DNA from: Tubiluchus corallicola
Lineage: Eukaryota > Priapulida > Priapulimorpha > Priapulimorphida > Tubiluchidae
Assembly: GCA_030141605.1 (NCBI GenBank)
Contig: JAQGDQ010000001.1
Coordinates: 2,948,501 to 3,012,500 of the forward strand
Direction of reading: 5' to 3'
Length of the DNA stretch: 64,000 nucleotides
Position numbers and translations under genes: made by a program
Notes under the pieces: generated by a model
Database searches by the model: none
What the model was told of the DNA's origin: nothing
The model's input: the letters and a program-made list of their open reading frames with translations, nothing else
Shown here: piece by piece, positions 62,301-64,000 of the stretch
Position numbering within the stretch: position 1 is the first letter of the stretch
Layout: each line of letters begins with the position of its first letter

Positions 62301-64000
62301 TCTCTCATTCGATCTTCCCTCTCTTTATCACACTACGCATATATGATGTTCTCATAATACTAGTCAACATGTCTTCAAGACCAAGTGTTCTACTAATAAA
62401 GTAAGGCAACCATTGCAGGTTGTCACCAACTTAAATTTGCCATTATTAATTAAATAAACACTCTTATCAGAATACCATCTAAAATGCACGTAGGCTGGAT
62501 TGATTGACAAGTCAAACAGTAGCTCCATTTACGTTATCATCAGTGATATGTAAATACCGGGTCATTTCTCACAAGTAACTAGAAGACTGAAACTCTTGCT
62601 AGAACGTGCATACAAAATAAGTCAATTTAATAGTCCAACTACACAGCTTACTTTGCAAATTATGTGTTGTGAAGTTTATTTGAAATGTGACTATGGTGTT
62701 ACAGGAGCTCATTTAAATTAAATAATGGTGTCAGAAACGAGTATAGCGTGATCGACAAATTTAATAAACAGTTAATAAATTTTTGAATGCAAGAAAATTT
62801 AGAATTCAAGATAATGACTCAATTTTACAAAAAAGTGCGTAATAAGTAACGAACTATTTACCCATAGCGACTGTAGTCGGGAGCCGGAACCCACTGATTT
62901 TCTAGTTAAAAAAATCAAAGGTCAACCTTACAAAGCCAAGAATGTCAAAAAAATCAAGAGGTAAAGCTGTAATTTAATAGTCACCAAAATTTGGACAGGG
63001 GTAAGACAAAAACCCATTGTTTTTGTCCAAAACGTGAAAGACCAGGCTCAAAATATAAGGTCAATTCAAAATAACAAATGTTTGCCCACAGTGAGGACAT
63101 GGGCTTGCACCTTTATCGAGCATGCCCTATAGTCACTTAGGAATACTTAGATCTACACAAAGAGTGTCCTTCGTGTCTTGCTTGCATGCTGTGATATTGA
63201 ACTGTCCTGTTAATGCTGTTGTGTTATATGTCCCGCTGTTGTATTAAAATGGTAATTTGTCGCCTTACCAAATTTAGTCATCGATCGACAGTGTGTAACG
63301 TTCAAAATAATCGGTTCAAATTACAAGAACGTAATTTGGGATGATAAAAGCTATTCACAAAATGTCCCATAAAGAACATTTCTCTTACAGATACTTTCAA
63401 GAAAAAGCAGTGAAGTTTGGAAATGTAAAAGGCATAGCTTACTGATTCAGCTGAGATGCACTTATCTTTCATGACAATTCACACGCGCAGTATTCTAGAC
63501 TTTAGCCACGCAAATAGCCATACCTTCCATGCAGCTAAGCTTACGAAATCTGTCAACTTCTATAAATCACAGAACACTGTGATTTACAACCTTATTTTTT
63601 TACATCATTTCAAATTAGATTATTAAAATATTACGTTACCTGTCTAATTTCCCAATTACAAACGATATTGTTTACTATGCTTACGTGCACGATTATTTCC
63701 TTATGAATAAAGTGTCATTTGGAAGTTATAACCAAGTCTGATCAAAGTTCCCAGTACTGTTCCAAACGTCTGCAAATAGATTATACAGTCAGACAGTTTA
63801 TTGACATCAGTCAGCATACAGGTATGTGTCATTTAAAAAAGCGCGTACATAGTTCATTCAGCCAATTCATAAACACTTATAAAACTAGTGTTAATAACAC
63901 ATGACTTCAAAAAAATGTATTCAGTATAGTAAGCCTCTGTAGGATGCCCTTCTAAGGCAGCAGAAAAGATGCGCACCAGTTATTTTTGCATTATTTTAAA
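59331..64000. other. Intergenic, no gene recognised
   Basis: AT-rich, with a CT-rich low-complexity stretch at about 62220-62330. Short frames at 61735-61920 and 63719-63904 show no known motif, and I see no convincing exon. Confidence 0.45.
62218..62330. repeat. CT-rich low-complexity stretch
   Basis: TCTC/CCCTCT runs, imperfect. Confidence 0.75.

Overview
The window is AT-rich, intron-rich animal DNA from an invertebrate I cannot place further. Evidence: exons with GT/AG borders and matching phases, an Ig/FN3 adhesion receptor, a DEG/ENaC channel, a CAP-domain gene, several non-LTR retrotransposon relics, a BEL/Pao LTR element, PIF/Harbinger-type DNA elements and long simple repeats. Nothing looks prokaryotic.

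Left half (about 32 kb down to base 1, minus strand): one large cell-surface receptor gene. I rebuilt 23 exons (31063 to 267). They join without a single phase conflict into about 1,384 codons: a signal peptide, eight Ig domains, then at least five FN3 domains. The gene runs off the left edge, so any membrane anchor and cytoplasmic tail are not seen. Its introns are full of passengers. The intron at 8389-1427 holds an intronless DEG/ENaC channel gene on the opposite strand (2816-4426) and a 1.1-kb near-palindrome (6402-7512). The intron at 20426-14477 holds a Harbinger-type MITE with TAA target duplications, a decayed rhodopsin-type GPCR and a dead LINE. Other introns hold a LINE C-terminus, a foldback element, a perfect 60-bp-arm palindrome, a GC-rich island and a candidate SINE.

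Middle (32.5-41 kb): two LINE relics (plus strand at 32.6-34.5 kb, minus strand at 37.2-35.4 kb), a dispersed repeat shared with 49.5 kb, and a large trinucleotide-repeat block at 39.46-39.78 kb.

41-46.3 kb, minus strand: a three-exon CAP/GAPR-1-like gene (154 residues) whose two conserved histidines appear replaced; a two-exon gene for an unrecognised 71-residue protein with a mitochondrial-presequence-like start; and a LINE relic with endonuclease and RT remains.

46.3-64 kb: no convincing host gene. It holds a Harbinger-like relic with terminal inverted repeats (about 49.8-50.9 kb), a dispersed repeat family at 53.5 and 58.75-59.3 kb, and a BEL/Pao element at 55463-58707. That element keeps its 5 bp target duplication ACGAG, its 5' LTR and an initiator-Met-tRNA-type primer site, but lost everything from just before the RT catalytic motif to within the 3' LTR.

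I found no convincing new multi-gene system. The most notable points are the nested opposite-strand channel gene, the CAP protein without its histidines, the GPCR/LINE pseudogene junction, the long palindromes and the precisely delimited BEL deletion.
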